Below, piece by piece: positions 5,888-6,754 of a DNA stretch of 6,754 bases. The notes below the pieces were generated by a model. It searched no databases, was not told where the DNA came from, and saw only the letters and a list, made by a program, of their open reading frames with translations. Source of the DNA: Thermotogae bacterium (GTDB lineage: Bacteria > Thermotogota > Thermotogae > B3-G13); NCBI GenBank assembly GCA_015486095.1, contig WFSK01000111.1, positions 1 to 6,754 of the forward strand, written 5' to 3'. Each line of letters opens with the position of its first letter. Position 1 is the first letter of the stretch. Position numbers and translations under genes: made by a program.

Positions 5888-6408
5888 AGGCGTTGATAGT
5901 TATAGACATGCAAAGAGACTTCGTGGATGAGGGAGGGATACTTTACTTTCCAGATGCGGAAAATATAAAAGATGCCATCGTAGAAAGAATAAAGGAATAT
6001 GAGCGAAGATCGCTACCGGTGATCACCACTCAAGATTGGCATGAAATGAGAGACAAGGAATTTCAAATGTTCCCCCCGCATTGCATTGAGGGGAGTTATG
6101 GTGCTCGTCTAACGAGTAAGATCGAGGATGTCTTGAAGGGATACGATTTGCACTTCACTATCAGAAAAACTCGTTTTTCTGCCTTTTTTAGGACAAACTT
6201 AGAAGAGGTCATCGAGGAAAACGGTATAGATGAAGTCGAAGTCTGTGGAGTGGTTACTCACATATGTGTTCTTTACACGGTAGAAGGTTTCAGAAATCGA
6301 GATATACCAACGGATATCCTCGAAAGAGGTATCGCATCATTCGATAAAGATGCTCATAGATGTGCTTTGAGGTTCATGAAGGAGGTCTTAGGAGCCAAGG
6401 TGATCTGA
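5884..6408 (+). CDS. pncA: Nicotinamidase-type cysteine hydrolase (isochorismatase superfamily)
   Basis: 174-aa cytoplasmic enzyme predicted to hydrolyse nicotinamide to nicotinate and ammonia, feeding NAD salvage by the Preiss-Handler route. The catalytic triad of the family is visible: Asp8 in VIDMQRDF, Lys95 in RKTRFSAF and Cys128 in THICV. The preceding VVT (123-125) occupies the position of the usual cis-peptide turn. The metal-binding residues that distinguish nicotinamidases from many isochorismatase-like relatives are also present: Asp51 and His53 in TTQDWH, and His66 in FPPHCIEGSYGA. Length is normal for compact bacterial and archaeal forms. The start codon overlaps the ABC-F stop, so the genes are probably co-transcribed; I see no functional reason for the pairing. 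The 3' end overlaps the convergent downstream gene by 21 nt and lies in a perfect inverted repeat. Activity on a related amide cannot be excluded. Confidence 0.88.
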   Translation: MKALIVIDMQRDFVDEGGILYFPDAENIKDAIVERIKEYERRSLPVITTQDWHEMRDKEFQMFPPHCIEGSYGARLTSKIEDVLKGYDLHFTIRKTRFSAFFRTNLEEVIEENGIDEVEVCGVVTHICVLYTVEGFRNRDIPTDILERGIASFDKDAHRCALRFMKEVLGAKVI

Positions 6409-6754
6409 GATCACCTTTAACAAAGCCTTTGCAGCCAAATAAGGCCCCTCTTTTTCGTATCCTTCTATCCCAAGCATCGTCTTTATTTCGCCTACTCTTA
6501 TTCCTTCGTTAAACATCTCTGTAATAAATGTTCGTGCTATCTTTTCATGCTCAGCCCTCTTTTGGATCGCCCCGAAGGGATTTGCAAAATACGAACGGGA
6601 TAACCCTTTTTCCGATGTGGTTCCCTTCGCCATTCGGGCTCCTTCTGAAAATGTTTTAAGCGCAGTATCTGGATCTGGGAAGAAGTGAATCCTCTCTTCA
6701 TCCGAATCGGCTTTTGTGTAATTGTTTGCGTAGAAGAAAAAATCTCTTGGCGTG
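6388..6754 (-). CDS. Unidentified protein, C-terminal part (runs off the window)
   Basis: The frame is open from the stop at 6388 to the window edge with no stop codon, giving about 122 residues of the C-terminus of a longer protein. An ATG at 6631-6633 could be read as the start of an 81-aa protein. However, the 41 codons before it are open and protein-like (PRDFFFYANNY, IHFFPDPDTALKTFSEGARM), and no good Shine-Dalgarno precedes it. I therefore treat that ATG as an internal Met. The last 80 residues look helical and charged (GAIQKRAEHEKIARTFITEM, AAKALLKVISDHLG), with a GEIKTMLGIEGYEKEG stretch. I recognise no family and see no catalytic motif. It is convergent with the nicotinamidase gene, sharing 21 nt at the 3' ends. 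Confidence 0.7.
   Translation of the reverse strand, partial: TPRDFFFYANNYTKADSDEERIHFFPDPDTALKTFSEGARMAKGTTSEKGLSRSYFANPFGAIQKRAEHEKIARTFITEMFNEGIRVGEIKTMLGIEGYEKEGPYLAAKALLKVISDHLGS
6397..6417. terminator. Perfect 9-bp inverted repeat at the convergent gene junction; possible terminator
   Basis: AAGGTGATC (6397-6405) and GATCACCTT (6409-6417) are exact reverse complements. The 3-nt loop TGA is the stop codon of the nicotinamidase gene. Only a short T run follows on the plus strand and none on the minus strand, so it is a weak candidate for a classic intrinsic terminator. It could pause or protect both converging transcripts. The inverted repeat is certain; its terminator role is not. Confidence 0.45.

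Noticed and set aside
6297..6307. TCGAGATAT in the nicotinamidase gene, resembling the right-end motif of the hairpin units.
   Set aside because: The match is short, encodes conserved-looking codons (Arg-Asp-Ile) and has no inverted partner or hairpin nearby. Chance is the simplest explanation.

Overview
The window is about 6.75 kb from a low-GC bacterium rich in ATA, AGA and AGG codons. The DnaJ sequence (short Gly/Phe region, FFGYF segment, QAILGAE in the C-terminal domain) and the overall style resemble Thermotogota or another deep-branching thermophile-rich lineage. That placement is an inference from remembered family members, not a search. The lipoprotein signal peptide confirms a bacterium.

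Layout: a nearly complete dnaJ (16-1152, +) meets, tail to tail with a 4-nt overlap, a large lipoprotein gene (1149-3416, -) encoding fibronectin-III-like domains followed by a probable right-handed beta-helix. A 560-bp non-coding region (3417-3976) separates it from a divergent two-gene operon. That operon is an ABC-F family duplicated ATPase (3977-5887, +) followed, with an ATGA overlap, by a nicotinamidase-type cysteine hydrolase (5884-6408, +). The hydrolase ends inside the 3' end of an unidentified gene on the minus strand (6388 to the window edge). A perfect 9-bp inverted repeat sits at that junction.

The most unusual part is the non-coding region. It holds two tandem, strongly self-complementary units (about 3504-3702 and 3723-3883). 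They share a 40-nt left arm (36 of 40 identical) and a shorter right-end motif. Their interiors are unrelated in sequence, yet each interior closes as its own perfect 11- to 13-bp stem. The core TCTCGAYRTGC occurs four times in alternating orientation. GC content here (about 49%) is above that of the flanking genes. The pattern suggests a family of hairpin elements: a non-autonomous mobile element with palindromic ends, a folded recombination site, or a structured RNA. I recognise no described family.

The genes do not form one pathway. DnaJ is a chaperone, the ABC-F protein probably acts on ribosomes, the hydrolase probably salvages nicotinamide for NAD, and the lipoprotein is at the cell envelope. 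No complete mobile-element protein, RNA gene or CRISPR array is visible.
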